Part shown: piece by piece, positions 23,301 to 32,361 of the stretch | Numbering within the stretch: position 1 is the first letter of the stretch | How the letters are laid out: each line of letters begins with the position of its first letter | Source: Leptotrichia sp. oral taxon 221 | GTDB taxonomy: Bacteria > Fusobacteriota > Fusobacteriia > Fusobacteriales > Leptotrichiaceae | Reading direction: 5' to 3' | Length of the DNA: 64,000 nucleotides | NCBI RefSeq assembly: GCF_018128245.1 | Contig: NZ_CP072378.1 | Location: forward strand, 434,001 to 498,000 | Program-made: the position numbers and the translations under genes | Notes under the pieces: generated by a model | The model's database searches: none | What the model was told of the DNA's origin: nothing | What the model saw: only the letters and a program-made list of their open reading frames with translations

Positions 23301-26300
23301 ATGTAACATTAAAAGGAGCAGATGTAAAAATAGATGAAAATATTGATTTATCAGTTGGAACAAATAAATTAAACAAGGTTTCGATATATGATTCAGATAT
23401 AACAGTAGAAAATGGAAAAACTATCCAAGACGGAGCTACTCCAAGTGTAGTAAATTCAACAAATTTAGTTAGACAAAAATACATCCTAGGTGTAAATAAC
23501 GGAAGAACATTAACAAACAACGGAACTATTACATTAAATTCTACATCACCAGATGAATTAAAAGTATTAGTTGCAATGGGTAAAAATACTGCTGGAACAA
23601 CAGTTTCAAAAGCTATAAACGACGGAACAATCACAAGTAAAATCAAAAAAGGAATTGCAATTTATGCTTCAGATGGTGCAGAAGGAACTAATAAATCTAA
23701 TAAATCTATAACAATGGATGGAGATGGTGCCTTTGGTATGGTTGGTTCAAATGCTAATACAACAAATGAAGGAAATATAACAGTTAATGGAACATCAGCG
23801 ACAGGAATGTATTCTACTGAACCTTCAACTGTGACTAACCCTACTAAAACAGCAATAAATAGAGGAATAATCACAACAACAGGTGATAAAAATATTGGAA
23901 TGGTTGCAAAAAATTCTAAGATAACAAATGACACAAATGGAACAATTAAATTAAATAATTCTACAGAAAATGTTGGAATGTACTCTGAAGAAGGAACAAA
24001 AGGAACTATTACAAATAATGGAAAAATTGAAGGAATAGATAAAACAATTGGAATTTATGGAAATACAAAAACTGTATTAGGAACTGCTTCAAGTATAACA
24101 GTTGGAGATTCAGGAGTTGGTGTATACTCAAGTACAGGAGACATCACAGTTAACTCAGGAGCTAAAATTAAACTTCTGAAAGGTGGAACAGGTACAACTC
24201 CAGCAGATGGTGCAACAGGAGTATTTGTAGAAAATAAAGGTTCAGCAGGAAGTGTAAACGTAGATGTATATAATTTAATTGAAGGTCCACTTGGTAAAAA
24301 ATCTTATGGATACTACTTTAAAAATGTTCACAGCTTAACTTATACAAATACAAATGGAAGTAGTCCAATAACATTAGATGACGGTGCAATCTTTATTTAC
24401 TCTGATGCGACAAGTCCAGTAGGAGTAAATGGAATATATAATAAACAGGATTTAACTTCTATAGGTAACGGAGTAATTGGTATTTATCAAAAAGGTGGAA
24501 CAATTACTAATGATGGAAAACTTTTATTTAATACAGGAACTAAGAACACAGGAATATACACTACAAGTGGTCTGGCAACAAACAATGCAGTTGGAACAAT
24601 TGAAGTAGGAGCTACTAACTTTGGTATGGTTACTAAAACTGGTAAATTAGTTAATGATGGTACGATTAAAATAACTGCAAGTAAAGGTACTGGAATATAT
24701 TCAGAAAATGCAACTGTAGATTCGGTAAAAAATAAGGGACTGATAACAGGAGCAGGTATAACTGATGTAGTAGGTATTTACGGTAAAGGAATATCTAATG
24801 AAGCGAATGGTACTATTGTTATGGGAGATGACAGTATAGGAATCTATTCTAATGAAGGACATGTAGGAAATTATGGAAATCTTACAGTTGGATCGAATAA
24901 ATCAATCGGTATTCTTACAGTTGGAACAGGACAAACTGTATCTTTCGATGGAAATATTACAATTGGTAACGATTCATTTGGACTAGTTAACCAAGGAAGT
25001 GGAAATCAAATTGATTCTAATGCTTCAAATACAACATTAGGAACAGATGCAGTATTCATTTATCAAAATGACAATACTGGAGAAGTAAAAAATTATACAC
25101 CATTAACATCAGCAGGTGACAGAAACTACGGATTATACGGAAATGGTACATTGATTAATGATGGAGTAATTAATTTCTCAACTGGTAACGGAAACGTAGG
25201 TATTTACTCAACTGGTGGAATTGCAAAAAATAATAATTTAATAAAAGTTGGACCTTCTAATACAGCAACTAAAGAATACGGTGTAGGTATGGCAACTGGA
25301 TATTATGATGATAATCCAGCATCACCAACATATGGTCAAACTTCTAACCAAGGAACAATTGAAAATTATGGAACAATTGAAGTAAGTCAACCAAATTCAA
25401 TTGGAATGTATGCTGTTGGAACAGGTTCTAAAGCAGTTAACTATAATACAATTGATCTTTCTGGAGATAACACAATTGGAATGTATATCGATAGAGGAGC
25501 AACAGGAATAAACTGGGGAACTATTAAAACAACAGTAAATGGACTTAAATCAGTAAAAGGTATTTATGTAGCTAATGGAAGTTATGTTAAAAACTATGGT
25601 ACAATAGCGATTTCAGCTACAGATCTTAAGAGTGCAGGAATTTGGACAGATAGTTCATCTTATCCAAACGTTGAAGATACTGCAACAGGATTAAATCCAT
25701 TACCTGGAGGAACAAATCAAACAGGAACTTCAACACCAGCATTAAAAGTGGTAACACCTGATGATATGAAAGAAATGGGAGGAACAACAATTAAAGTTCC
25801 ACCTAGAATGACACCAGCTACAGTAACTGATGCACAAGGAAACGTAATTCCAATAATCAAGGTAGATACAGACATCCCAACTGCAGCACCAACAACTGCA
25901 ATTGTAACAGCACCTTCAGGAATTACTTCAATAAATCTTGCTACAAGTAATTTCTTGAACTTCCCATCAGCTTCAGAAGCTTCAAGTTTAGGAATGTATG
26001 TAGATACTTCAGGAGTTAATTATACTAACCCTATTCAAGGATTAAGTAACTTGACAGGATTGACTGATATTAACTTATTCTTTGGAACAGAAGCGTCTAG
26101 ATATACTACTGCTAGAGCAATCGAAGTTGGAGATAATATCTTGAAACCTTATAACGATGCGTTAAGCGGAGTTGTAACAGCAGGAACTACATTAAATGTA
26201 ACAGCTGCTTCATTAACTTGGATGGCACAACCTACAAAAAATGCGGCAACTGGACTTCTTGATAAAGTTTACTTAGTTAAAATTCCTTACACAATGTTTG

Positions 26301-27412
26301 CAAATAAAAATGATACACAAACATTTAATTTCTTGACTGGACTTGAACAAAAATATGGACAAGAAGGTTTAGGAACTAGAGAAAAAGCGGCATTTGATAA
26401 GATTAGTAATTTAAGTGGTGGAGAAGGACACATTTTAGCACAAGCATTTGATGAAATGAAAGGTCACCAATACTCAAATATCCAACAAAGAACTAAAGAA
26501 ACTGGAGATATCTTGAGTCAAGAATTTAATTACTTACAAGATGAATGGAGAAATCCTACTAAAGATAATAACAAGATTAAAATGTTTGGTCATAGAGGAG
26601 AATATAATACTGATACAGCTGGCGTAGTTGATTATACAGACAATGCTTACGGAGTGGCTTATGTTCATGAAAATGAAACTGTTAAACTTGGACGTAAATC
26701 AGGATGGTATGCAGGAGCTGTAACAAATAGATTTGAATTCAAAGATTTAGGTAAATCGAAAGAAACTCAAACTATGATAAAAGCTGGATTATTCAAGACA
26801 GTATCGCCTTACAATGATCACAATGGTTCATTGACTTGGACAATTGCAGGAGAAGCATTTGCAGGTGTTAATAATATGACACGTAGATACTGGATCGTAG
26901 ATGATACATTTGAAGCGAAATCAGATTATACAACATATGGAGTTGCTTTGAAAAATGAAATTGGAAAAGACTTTAGAACTAGTGAAAGAACAAGCATAAG
27001 ACCATATGGAGCATTGAACTTGGAATATGGAAGATATTCTAATATTAAAGAAGATGGGCCTATGGCATTGGAAGTAAAAGGAAACGATTACTTCTCAGTA
27101 CAACCAGAATTAGGAGTAGCATTCAACTATAGCCAACCTGTGGGAGTTAAGAGTCACTTTAAAGCTAGTTTGACAGCAGCGTATACAAACGAATTAGGAG
27201 AAGTAAACGATGTTAGAAACAAAGCTAGATTGAAAGGAACAACAGCAGATTACTACGAATTGAGAGGAGATAAAGAAGATAGAAAAGGAAATGGTAAATT
27301 TGACTTAAATATCGGATTTGACAACACAAGATTTGGAGTAACAGTAAACGCAGGATATGACACTAAAGGTGAAAACATCAGAGGTGGAATCGGATTTAGA
27401 GCGATTTACTAA
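20309..27412 (+). CDS. Giant fusobacterial-type autotransporter (type V secreted surface protein)
   Basis: This 2367-residue surface protein begins with an extended signal region (KDLKAFAKRCKDFKYTEKAL, then a hydrophobic core ending near GFADV). A coiled-coil stretch (about residues 50-95) and the block SPWSSWQYGMNYFYNDW follow; I recall this block from Fusobacterium and Leptotrichia autotransporters. The passenger is a beta-helix of about 25 repeats centred on a V/I-G-M/I-Y motif (for example NSVGMYTAD, SIGIYSNEG, TIGMYIDRG). The last 270 or so residues form a beta-barrel with a C-terminal Tyr (GFRAIY). The only in-frame start is GTG 20309, because an in-frame stop lies just upstream. Its role, probably adhesion, is inferred. 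Confidence 0.93.
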   Translation: MRYYDDSLRKLAKDLKAFAKRCKDFKYTEKALFVFLLCGIAGFADVATTTDQAIQNKRQEISTSIGDIRQEFKKVKTENNKLVKNYNLELIQLMEQGDHVVKSPWSSWQYGMNYFYNDWTGTYKGRGDKTPNVKYKRNSEDKFGTYTGGKYGSTTLNKKVIEPISAVPVDAAVKPKIPTIKTVDSAEAPTIVTPTLNIQVSAVNPSETTVPSITPPSVTIPIVSMDSVKGFTLVFPSSGDNGTHGTRKYYTDGSDGTSVNLSTNTNSNAPFIHPGTPNYISYYQFAGNQDGTGVPIRSTSDVTITLNGNATANNTYGSNQFYGGGSRFAYVDDVRRALSVTNVKFTLENKGNIKLIGPAIAGIVNEETSYTDGNITTNIKNLGSISDESENLSGVFNGTRRLNVDGTSTEPLQVTARNGKVGYKVGITQTTEETVDHHTGTYYELHNGQTTATSSSFFNDFDAKVNGAIANRTTTAGNVSISTIEKDTSIGGNNFSQDGVIHFSGDYSTGIQIASVQRSGTGESLLRADNRQTGYMQLDGAYSYGMKLSGQKLYVDNNDDYGDSSAVSYIANNGLILISGSYDTDKKGSSAGMAKLSEAKWNSKNTIFNNGRIYVAGNNNSGILLESIYKDTVTNNGDITIDRAYNLFDKRDRSYANAYATSNAGIRIQSFKTADLATGDLVGINNRTINLNNGSGNVGIYAYDVANTNDIVGINGYQILGENASGGTINVGGTNVGMMAEDKSGTVTNYKTIIRNNGKINVNGTNSVGMYTADKDSYAEQLNGAVITAKSKNVGVVNNGKFNFATGGIINADGESSVGVYSANGTDSTTTLSGTLNVLNGGVGLYANEGSTQKLIGLTANVSGTASAGSILFYNLPKTGTNKGFFDLSDTNPGTATIGANSFAFYTTNNIFALGSNAFATFLNDWKGTTTGTGLDLTMKTGSSLLLTDVSTATGTGRTIKFTNITPPIAPGTSTLKNAQSTPETVATLNSASGDYFYVTLKGADVKIDENIDLSVGTNKLNKVSIYDSDITVENGKTIQDGATPSVVNSTNLVRQKYILGVNNGRTLTNNGTITLNSTSPDELKVLVAMGKNTAGTTVSKAINDGTITSKIKKGIAIYASDGAEGTNKSNKSITMDGDGAFGMVGSNANTTNEGNITVNGTSATGMYSTEPSTVTNPTKTAINRGIITTTGDKNIGMVAKNSKITNDTNGTIKLNNSTENVGMYSEEGTKGTITNNGKIEGIDKTIGIYGNTKTVLGTASSITVGDSGVGVYSSTGDITVNSGAKIKLLKGGTGTTPADGATGVFVENKGSAGSVNVDVYNLIEGPLGKKSYGYYFKNVHSLTYTNTNGSSPITLDDGAIFIYSDATSPVGVNGIYNKQDLTSIGNGVIGIYQKGGTITNDGKLLFNTGTKNTGIYTTSGLATNNAVGTIEVGATNFGMVTKTGKLVNDGTIKITASKGTGIYSENATVDSVKNKGLITGAGITDVVGIYGKGISNEANGTIVMGDDSIGIYSNEGHVGNYGNLTVGSNKSIGILTVGTGQTVSFDGNITIGNDSFGLVNQGSGNQIDSNASNTTLGTDAVFIYQNDNTGEVKNYTPLTSAGDRNYGLYGNGTLINDGVINFSTGNGNVGIYSTGGIAKNNNLIKVGPSNTATKEYGVGMATGYYDDNPASPTYGQTSNQGTIENYGTIEVSQPNSIGMYAVGTGSKAVNYNTIDLSGDNTIGMYIDRGATGINWGTIKTTVNGLKSVKGIYVANGSYVKNYGTIAISATDLKSAGIWTDSSSYPNVEDTATGLNPLPGGTNQTGTSTPALKVVTPDDMKEMGGTTIKVPPRMTPATVTDAQGNVIPIIKVDTDIPTAAPTTAIVTAPSGITSINLATSNFLNFPSASEASSLGMYVDTSGVNYTNPIQGLSNLTGLTDINLFFGTEASRYTTARAIEVGDNILKPYNDALSGVVTAGTTLNVTAASLTWMAQPTKNAATGLLDKVYLVKIPYTMFANKNDTQTFNFLTGLEQKYGQEGLGTREKAAFDKISNLSGGEGHILAQAFDEMKGHQYSNIQQRTKETGDILSQEFNYLQDEWRNPTKDNNKIKMFGHRGEYNTDTAGVVDYTDNAYGVAYVHENETVKLGRKSGWYAGAVTNRFEFKDLGKSKETQTMIKAGLFKTVSPYNDHNGSLTWTIAGEAFAGVNNMTRRYWIVDDTFEAKSDYTTYGVALKNEIGKDFRTSERTSIRPYGALNLEYGRYSNIKEDGPMALEVKGNDYFSVQPELGVAFNYSQPVGVKSHFKASLTAAYTNELGEVNDVRNKARLKGTTADYYELRGDKEDRKGNGKFDLNIGFDNTRFGVTVNAGYDTKGENIRGGIGFRAIY

Positions 27413-27463
27413 TTCTAGAATGAATATGGTTTAATTATTTAATCATAATTATATAAATAAAAG

Positions 27464-27495
27464 AACAGTCTCTATTTAGTAGGGACTGTTTTTTT
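27464..27495 (+). terminator. Terminator between the autotransporter and dus genes
   Basis: The stem AACAGTC...GGACTGTT ends in seven T residues. It lies between two convergent genes and is strongest for the plus strand. Confidence 0.85.
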
Positions 27496-27588
27496 GTAAT
27501 AAGAACTTATAATTGAAATATTGTAATTTTGATTTTGGATTTTAGGAAAAAGTCGATTTTATGAAATAGATTTTTTTAAAGTATTAGA

Positions 27589-28524
27589 TTACAATTCTTT
27601 AATTTTTTGAATTTTTGAAGAAAGATTTTTTTCAGTGATGATTTTAGTATATTTTTCCTTTTGAGAATCTGTTTGATAATCTTTAAAATAAGGTCTAATA
27701 AATTTATTTATTTCTAATGAAGCCTTGATTTCGCCTTTATTTTCGTGAATTAATTCAAGATGTTCTAAAAGTGTATTTTTTATGTCTTCGAAGGAAGGTG
27801 TTGTTGAGATTTTCCCAGTTTGTAGAATTTCTCGTACTTGAGGAATAAGCCAAGGATTTCCAATTACACCACGAGAGAGCATTATTCCATCAAGATTGCA
27901 GTTTTTGATTTTCTTTACAATATCATGAGCTTCAAATAAATCTCCATTTCCAAAAAAGTTAATGTTTCTATTGAGATTACTCAATTTTTTGACAATTTTC
28001 CAGTCAGCCTTTCCACCGTAAATCTGCTGTTGAGTACGACCATGAACACAAATAAAATCGAGATTGAATTTATTTGCTAATTGAAGATAAAGTTCAGGAT
28101 TATTAAAATTTTTGTAGCCAGTACGAATTTTTATTGATAATTGAGTAGTTTTTTTTATTTTGCTCATCAATTCTTCGAATAAATTTTCGATAAATTTGTA
28201 ATTTTCTAAAAGAGCAGAACCGGCACCATTTTTGATAATTTTTGGTTGAGGACATCCCATATTTAAATTTATTTTTTTAAAGCCTAAACTTTCTAATTTT
28301 AAAAATCCATTTATCAATTCTTGTTTATCACTCCCAAAAATTTGAGTTCCAGTGATGTTAGTATTATCGACTTTTAAAAGTTCAGTTCTAGTGGTTTCAT
28401 CGTCATTTTTTAGTAAGTGGGCATTAACCATTTCGGTAAACATAAAATCGGGATAAAATTTTTCAGTAATTTTTCTAAAGGAATAATCAGTTATTCCAGC
28501 CATTGGTGCTATATATATTTTCAT
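27589..28524 (-). CDS. dus: tRNA-dihydrouridine synthase
   Basis: An FMN enzyme that reduces uridine to dihydrouridine in tRNA D-loops. Family motifs are clear: IYIAPMAGITD at the start, the NLNMGCPQPKI block with the catalytic Cys near residue 93, VHGRTQQQIYGGKADW, and the phosphate-binding FGNGDLF and DGIMLSRGVIGNPW. I start at the ATG at 28524, whose GGAG site sits five bases upstream; the upstream GTG at 28530 would overlap that site. The 311-residue length is typical. The subtype (DusA/B/C) cannot be assigned by eye. Confidence 0.93.
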   Translation of the reverse strand: MKIYIAPMAGITDYSFRKITEKFYPDFMFTEMVNAHLLKNDDETTRTELLKVDNTNITGTQIFGSDKQELINGFLKLESLGFKKINLNMGCPQPKIIKNGAGSALLENYKFIENLFEELMSKIKKTTQLSIKIRTGYKNFNNPELYLQLANKFNLDFICVHGRTQQQIYGGKADWKIVKKLSNLNRNINFFGNGDLFEAHDIVKKIKNCNLDGIMLSRGVIGNPWLIPQVREILQTGKISTTPSFEDIKNTLLEHLELIHENKGEIKASLEINKFIRPYFKDYQTDSQKEKYTKIITEKNLSSKIQKIKEL

Positions 28525-28611
28525 AATCACTCCATTTATATATTTTTTGGATTCAAATTTATTCGTGTTAATTTTTAAGTGTTTCTTCTTTACTAAAAAT
28601 TGAATCTTTTT

Positions 28612-28620
28612 ATTATATCA
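28612..28620 (-). promoter_or_regulatory. Extended -10 promoter of dus
   Basis: Read on the minus strand the sequence is TGATATAAT, an extended -10 box, with the gene start about 90 bases downstream. No clear -35 is seen. Confidence 0.45.
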
Positions 28621-28703
28621 TAAAAAATAGAATCAGAAAATATAAGCCAAGAAAACACATGATAAACAAAGTAAAAAAACACAGAAAAAACAATAAGATA
28701 AGA

Positions 28704-28709
28704 TATAAT
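28704..28709 (+). promoter_or_regulatory. -10 box of the OmpA-like lipoprotein gene
   Basis: A TATAAT lies 33 bases before the start, followed by a good AGGAGG site. The -35 is weak. Confidence 0.45.
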
Positions 28710-28741
28710 TATTAAAAGGATAACTTTAGGAGGAATTTAAT

Positions 28742-29386
28742 ATGGGAAAAAAAGTATTCGCGTCAGTGATGTTATTAATGTTAGCAGCTGTTTCATGTAC
28801 AACAGCAGCAGATGGAACAAGAAAAGCAAGTAAAACTGGAATTGGAGCAGGAATTGGAGCCGCAGCAGGTGCCGCAATTGGACAAATAATTGGAAAAGAT
28901 ACAAAAGGTACAGTTATTGGTACAGCAGCAGGTACAGCAGTTGGAGCCGCAATTGGAAATATTTTTGATAGACAAGAAAAAGCATTGAAAGAAAAATTAG
29001 CAGGAACTGGAGTAGAAGTTAAGAGAACAGGTGAAGGTGAAATTAAATTGACAGCACCTGAAAATATTACATTTGACACTAATAGCTATGTAGTAAAACC
29101 TCAATTTAGAAAAACTTTAGATTCAGTAGCAGCTGTATTAAAAGAATATTCAGATACACACATTGTTATTTCTGGTCACACAGATAATACAGGAAACGAT
29201 GCAATCAACAATCCATTATCTGAAAACAGAGCAGCAGCAGTAGAAAGCTATTTAGCAGGTAAAGGAATTTCTAGCTCAAGAATGACTTCAGCAGGATACG
29301 GAAGTACTCAACCAATCGCTTCAAATAGTACTGCAGGAGGAAGAGCTCAAAACAGAAGAGTAGAAATTAGAATTGAAGCTAATTAA
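28742..29386 (+). CDS. OmpA-family outer-membrane lipoprotein with glycine zipper
   Basis: This 214-residue envelope protein has a lipoprotein signal ending in LAAVSC, with the lipid-carrying Cys at about residue 19. A glycine-zipper segment rich in GAGIGAAAGAAIG-type repeats spans about residues 35-78. A C-terminal OmpA domain, with GHTDNTGND near 144 and GRAQNRRVEI at the end, binds peptidoglycan in this family. The layout matches YiaD-type lipoproteins. It is a single gene with its own terminator, and probably tethers the outer membrane to the wall. Confidence 0.9.
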   Translation: MGKKVFASVMLLMLAAVSCTTAADGTRKASKTGIGAGIGAAAGAAIGQIIGKDTKGTVIGTAAGTAVGAAIGNIFDRQEKALKEKLAGTGVEVKRTGEGEIKLTAPENITFDTNSYVVKPQFRKTLDSVAAVLKEYSDTHIVISGHTDNTGNDAINNPLSENRAAAVESYLAGKGISSSRMTSAGYGSTQPIASNSTAGGRAQNRRVEIRIEAN

Positions 29387-29461
29387 TAATTAGGAATTTA
29401 AAATAAATTTTGAGATTTTAATTGTGAAAATTGTGAAAAATTAAATAAAATTGAATAAAAG

Positions 29462-29497
29462 AAAAACAGTTCTATAAATTTTAGAGCTGTTTTTTTA
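29462..29497 (+). terminator. Terminator after the OmpA-like lipoprotein gene
   Basis: The hairpin AAAAACAGTTCT/AGAGCTGTTTTT (one mismatch or wobble) ends in a T tract. The rest of 29387-29715 holds only this and a -10 box. Confidence 0.8.
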
Positions 29498-29671
29498 TAG
29501 AAAAAATTTTATTTTAAAAACGAAGTTCTATAATCTTATACTCAAAATTATTAAAAATTGTGTAAATTTAAGAGTTGAATAAAATAGTCATAGTTTTTGA
29601 GTTTAGTTTTAAAGAAGTTTTACTATAAATAATTTTTTAGGAAAAATGAGTTAGGATAAATTTAAAAATTA

Positions 29672-29680
29672 TGATATAAT
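29672..29680 (+). promoter_or_regulatory. Extended -10 promoter of the Gfo/Idh/MocA gene
   Basis: TGATATAAT lies 36 bases before the GTG start. The -35 is weak, as is common for extended -10 promoters. Confidence 0.5.
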
Positions 29681-29715
29681 TTTATCAATCTGTAAAAATA
29701 AGGTAGGGAAAAATT

Positions 29716-30687
29716 GTGAAAATAGGAATAGTTGGAGCTGGAAATATAGTTCCAGATTTTTTGGAAGCGAGTAAAAATATAGAAGATTTTGAAATCGTAA
29801 GTATTTCGGCTACAGAAAATGGTAGAGAAAGAATGAAAAAACTTTCGGAAAAATATGGAATAAAAAATATTTATACAAATTATGAAGATTTGTTGAATGA
29901 TGATATTGATGTTGTGTATATTGCGATTCCAAATAGTTTGCATTATGAATTTGCGAAAAAGGCGATTGAGAGAAATAAGCATATTATTTTGGAGAAACCG
30001 TTTACGACGACTTATAGGGAAGCTGAAGAATTGGTTGAATTGGCTCAGGAATATGGAATAATGTTGTTTGAAGCTATATCTAATCAGTATTTGCCGAATT
30101 ATAAAAAGACAAAAGAGTTAATTTCTGAATTAGGAGATATCAAAATTGTGCAGTTGAATTATTCTCAATATTCGAGTAGATATGACAGATTTAAAAATGG
30201 TGATATTGCACCAGCTTTTGATCCAAAAAAATCAGGTGGAGCTTTGATGGATTTGAATGTATATAATATTTACTATATAGTAGGATTGTTTGGAAGTCCA
30301 CAAAAAATACTTTATACAGCGAATATTGAAAGAAATATTGATACTTCAGGAGTTTTAGTGTTAGATTATGGTTCGTTTAAATGTGTGGCAGTTGGAGCGA
30401 AGGATTGTAAAGCGCCGTTGTCGATGAATATTCAAGGTGATAAAGGTTATATCAATAGTAGCGATGCAGCTAATATGTATAATAAATTTACTTTTGCTAA
30501 AAATGATGGGACAGAAAAAGTATTTGAATTAAATGGTGGAAAAGAGAGACTTTATCATGAATTAGTAAAATTTGCTGAATATTACAAAAATGAAGATTTT
30601 GATAAGTTTTATGAAGCGAATGAAAAAAGTTTGATTGTGATGAAAATATTGGAAGAGGCTAGAAAACAAGCAGGATTGGAATTTTAG
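29716..30687 (+). CDS. Gfo/Idh/MocA-family NAD(P)-dependent oxidoreductase
   Basis: A 323-residue sugar-dehydrogenase-like protein. The N-terminal Rossmann fold has GIVGAGNIVPDF, and the conserved EKPFTTT motif lies near residue 95. A C-terminal substrate domain has GGALMDLNVYNIYYIVGLFG. The start is GTG with a GGTAGGG site upstream. The substrate is unknown; relatives act on sugars, inositols or dihydrodiols. miaB follows 32 bases later and may be cotranscribed, but the functions are unrelated. Confidence 0.88.
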   Translation: MKIGIVGAGNIVPDFLEASKNIEDFEIVSISATENGRERMKKLSEKYGIKNIYTNYEDLLNDDIDVVYIAIPNSLHYEFAKKAIERNKHIILEKPFTTTYREAEELVELAQEYGIMLFEAISNQYLPNYKKTKELISELGDIKIVQLNYSQYSSRYDRFKNGDIAPAFDPKKSGGALMDLNVYNIYYIVGLFGSPQKILYTANIERNIDTSGVLVLDYGSFKCVAVGAKDCKAPLSMNIQGDKGYINSSDAANMYNKFTFAKNDGTEKVFELNGGKERLYHELVKFAEYYKNEDFDKFYEANEKSLIVMKILEEARKQAGLEF

Positions 30688-30719
30688 TAAGATAAGAGAA
30701 ATTAGGAGGGAAAAATTTT

Positions 30720-32033
30720 ATGAAAAAAGCAGCTATAATAACATATGGTTGTCAAATGAATGTTAATGAAAGCGCGAAAATAAAAAAAATATTTCAAAAT
30801 ATGGGATATGAAGTTCAAGATGAACTTGATGGATGTGACATTGTATTTTTGAATACTTGTACAGTTAGAGAAGGTGCAGCTACTCAAATTTTTGGAAAAT
30901 TGGGTGAGTTGATGGAATTGAAAAAGGAAAGAGGGACATTGATTGGAATTGTTGGATGTTTTGCTCAGGAGCAAGGAGCTGCTCTGATTAAGAAATTCCC
31001 AGTAGTTGATATCGTTATGGGGAACCAAAATATTGGAAGAATTCCTGATGCAGTGGATAAAATTTTAAATAATGAAAGTAAACATGAAGTTTATATAGAT
31101 AATGAAGATGAATTGCCACCTAGATTAGATGCCGATTTTGGAAGTGATAAAACTGCGTCTATTTCAATAAGTTATGGTTGTGATAAACAGTGTAGTTTCT
31201 GTATTGTTCCGTATGTTCGTGGAAAAGAGAGATCAGTTCCAATGGAAGATATCTTGAATGATGTTAGATTTTACTTGAAAAAAGGTGCAAAAGAAATTGT
31301 ATTATTGGGACAAAATGTAAATGCATACGGTAAGAAATTTAGAAATGGCGACACTTTTGCAAAACTTTTAGATGAAATTTGTAAGATTGATGGAGACTTT
31401 ATTTTAAGATTTACTTCGCCTCATCCGAGAGATTTTACTGATGATGTAATTGATGTTATTGCGAAAAATGATAAAATTGCGAGATGTATTCATATGCCGC
31501 TTCAATCAGGATCGACAGAAATTTTGAAAAAAATGTTGAGAGGATACACAAAAGAAAAATTTTTAGAATTGGCTGAAAAGATTAAAACTAGAATACCAAA
31601 TGCTGTATTGACAACAGATATTATTGTGGGATTCCCAGGAGAAACAGAGGAAGATTTCCAAGATACAATGGATGTTGTCGAAAAAGTTGGGTTTGAGAAT
31701 GCGTACATGTTCATGTATTCTATAAGAACAGGAACTATTGCAGAAAAAATGGCGAATCAAGTGCCTGAAGATGTGAAAAAAGAAAGATTATTAAGATTGA
31801 ATAGATTACAAGATAAATGTGCACTTCACGAAAGTGAAAAATATTTAGGTCGAATTGAAAGAGTTTTAGTAGAAGGACCGAGCAAAAAGAATAAAGATGT
31901 TTTAATGGGAAGAACTTCGAGCAATAAAGTCGTGTTGTTTGAAGGTGATGAAAGATTATTGCGTGGAAACTTTGTGAATGTTAAGATTAAAGAGTGTAAG
32001 ACTTGGACATTGTATGGAGATGTAGTAGAGTAG
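30720..32033 (+). CDS. miaB: tRNA-2-methylthio-N6-dimethylallyladenosine synthase MiaB
   Basis: A radical-SAM methylthiotransferase that adds a methylthio group to i6A37 of tRNA. The N-terminal cluster-binding domain has TYGCQMNVNES, NTCTVR and GCFAQ with its three Cys. The radical-SAM domain has GCDKQCSFCIVPYVRG, and a TRAM domain ends the protein. The length of 437 residues is typical. An AGGAGGG site precedes the ATG. The substrate needs dimethylallyl diphosphate, which the mevalonate genes at 57-61 kb help make. Confidence 0.95.
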   Translation: MKKAAIITYGCQMNVNESAKIKKIFQNMGYEVQDELDGCDIVFLNTCTVREGAATQIFGKLGELMELKKERGTLIGIVGCFAQEQGAALIKKFPVVDIVMGNQNIGRIPDAVDKILNNESKHEVYIDNEDELPPRLDADFGSDKTASISISYGCDKQCSFCIVPYVRGKERSVPMEDILNDVRFYLKKGAKEIVLLGQNVNAYGKKFRNGDTFAKLLDEICKIDGDFILRFTSPHPRDFTDDVIDVIAKNDKIARCIHMPLQSGSTEILKKMLRGYTKEKFLELAEKIKTRIPNAVLTTDIIVGFPGETEEDFQDTMDVVEKVGFENAYMFMYSIRTGTIAEKMANQVPEDVKKERLLRLNRLQDKCALHESEKYLGRIERVLVEGPSKKNKDVLMGRTSSNKVVLFEGDERLLRGNFVNVKIKECKTWTLYGDVVE

Positions 32034-32176
32034 ACGGACATTGTTAATAAATGAGAGTGTCCATATTTCAATTAAAATAAGAGAAAAAAAGACATTGTTT
32101 ATTTGTTAGTTTTCTGCTATTTTATATACAGAATAACAAAATAACGTGTTTTTGAGTATTTTTACCTCTACTCCTC

Positions 32177-32197
32177 AACCCTTCGGGGTTATTTTTT
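32177..32197 (+). terminator. Small terminator with UUCG tetraloop
   Basis: AACCC/GGGTT encloses TTCG and is followed by ATTTTTT. It is 144 bases after the miaB stop. Confidence 0.7.
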
Positions 32198-32301
32198 ATT
32201 TTGTAAAATTCAAATTATAAGTCGCAATGATGAATATAAATTTGATAACGCATATTGTATAGACATTTTCTTGTGATTACTTTAATTAAAAAATAAAATA
32301 A

Positions 32302-32330
32302 TTGAAAATAAAAAAAAGATGTAGTAAAAT
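32302..32330 (+). promoter_or_regulatory. Promoter of the YitT-family gene
   Basis: TTGAAA at 32302-32307 and TAAAAT at 32325-32330 are 17 bases apart. Confidence 0.55.
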
Positions 32331-32361
32331 TAATACGCAAATATAATTTAAGGAGTGTTTT

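Larger units (their letters stand above)
32034..32361. other. Non-coding gap between miaB and the accessory island
   Basis: I see no gene. The gap contains a UUCG-loop terminator at 32177-32197, an imperfect inverted repeat near 32100-32146, and the promoter of the next gene at 32302-32330. Confidence 0.6.

Noticed and set aside
20900-25700. Repeated short motifs that might suggest a CRISPR or tandem DNA repeat
   Set aside because: The repetition is at protein level (beta-helix units of the autotransporter). DNA copies differ and spacing is irregular.
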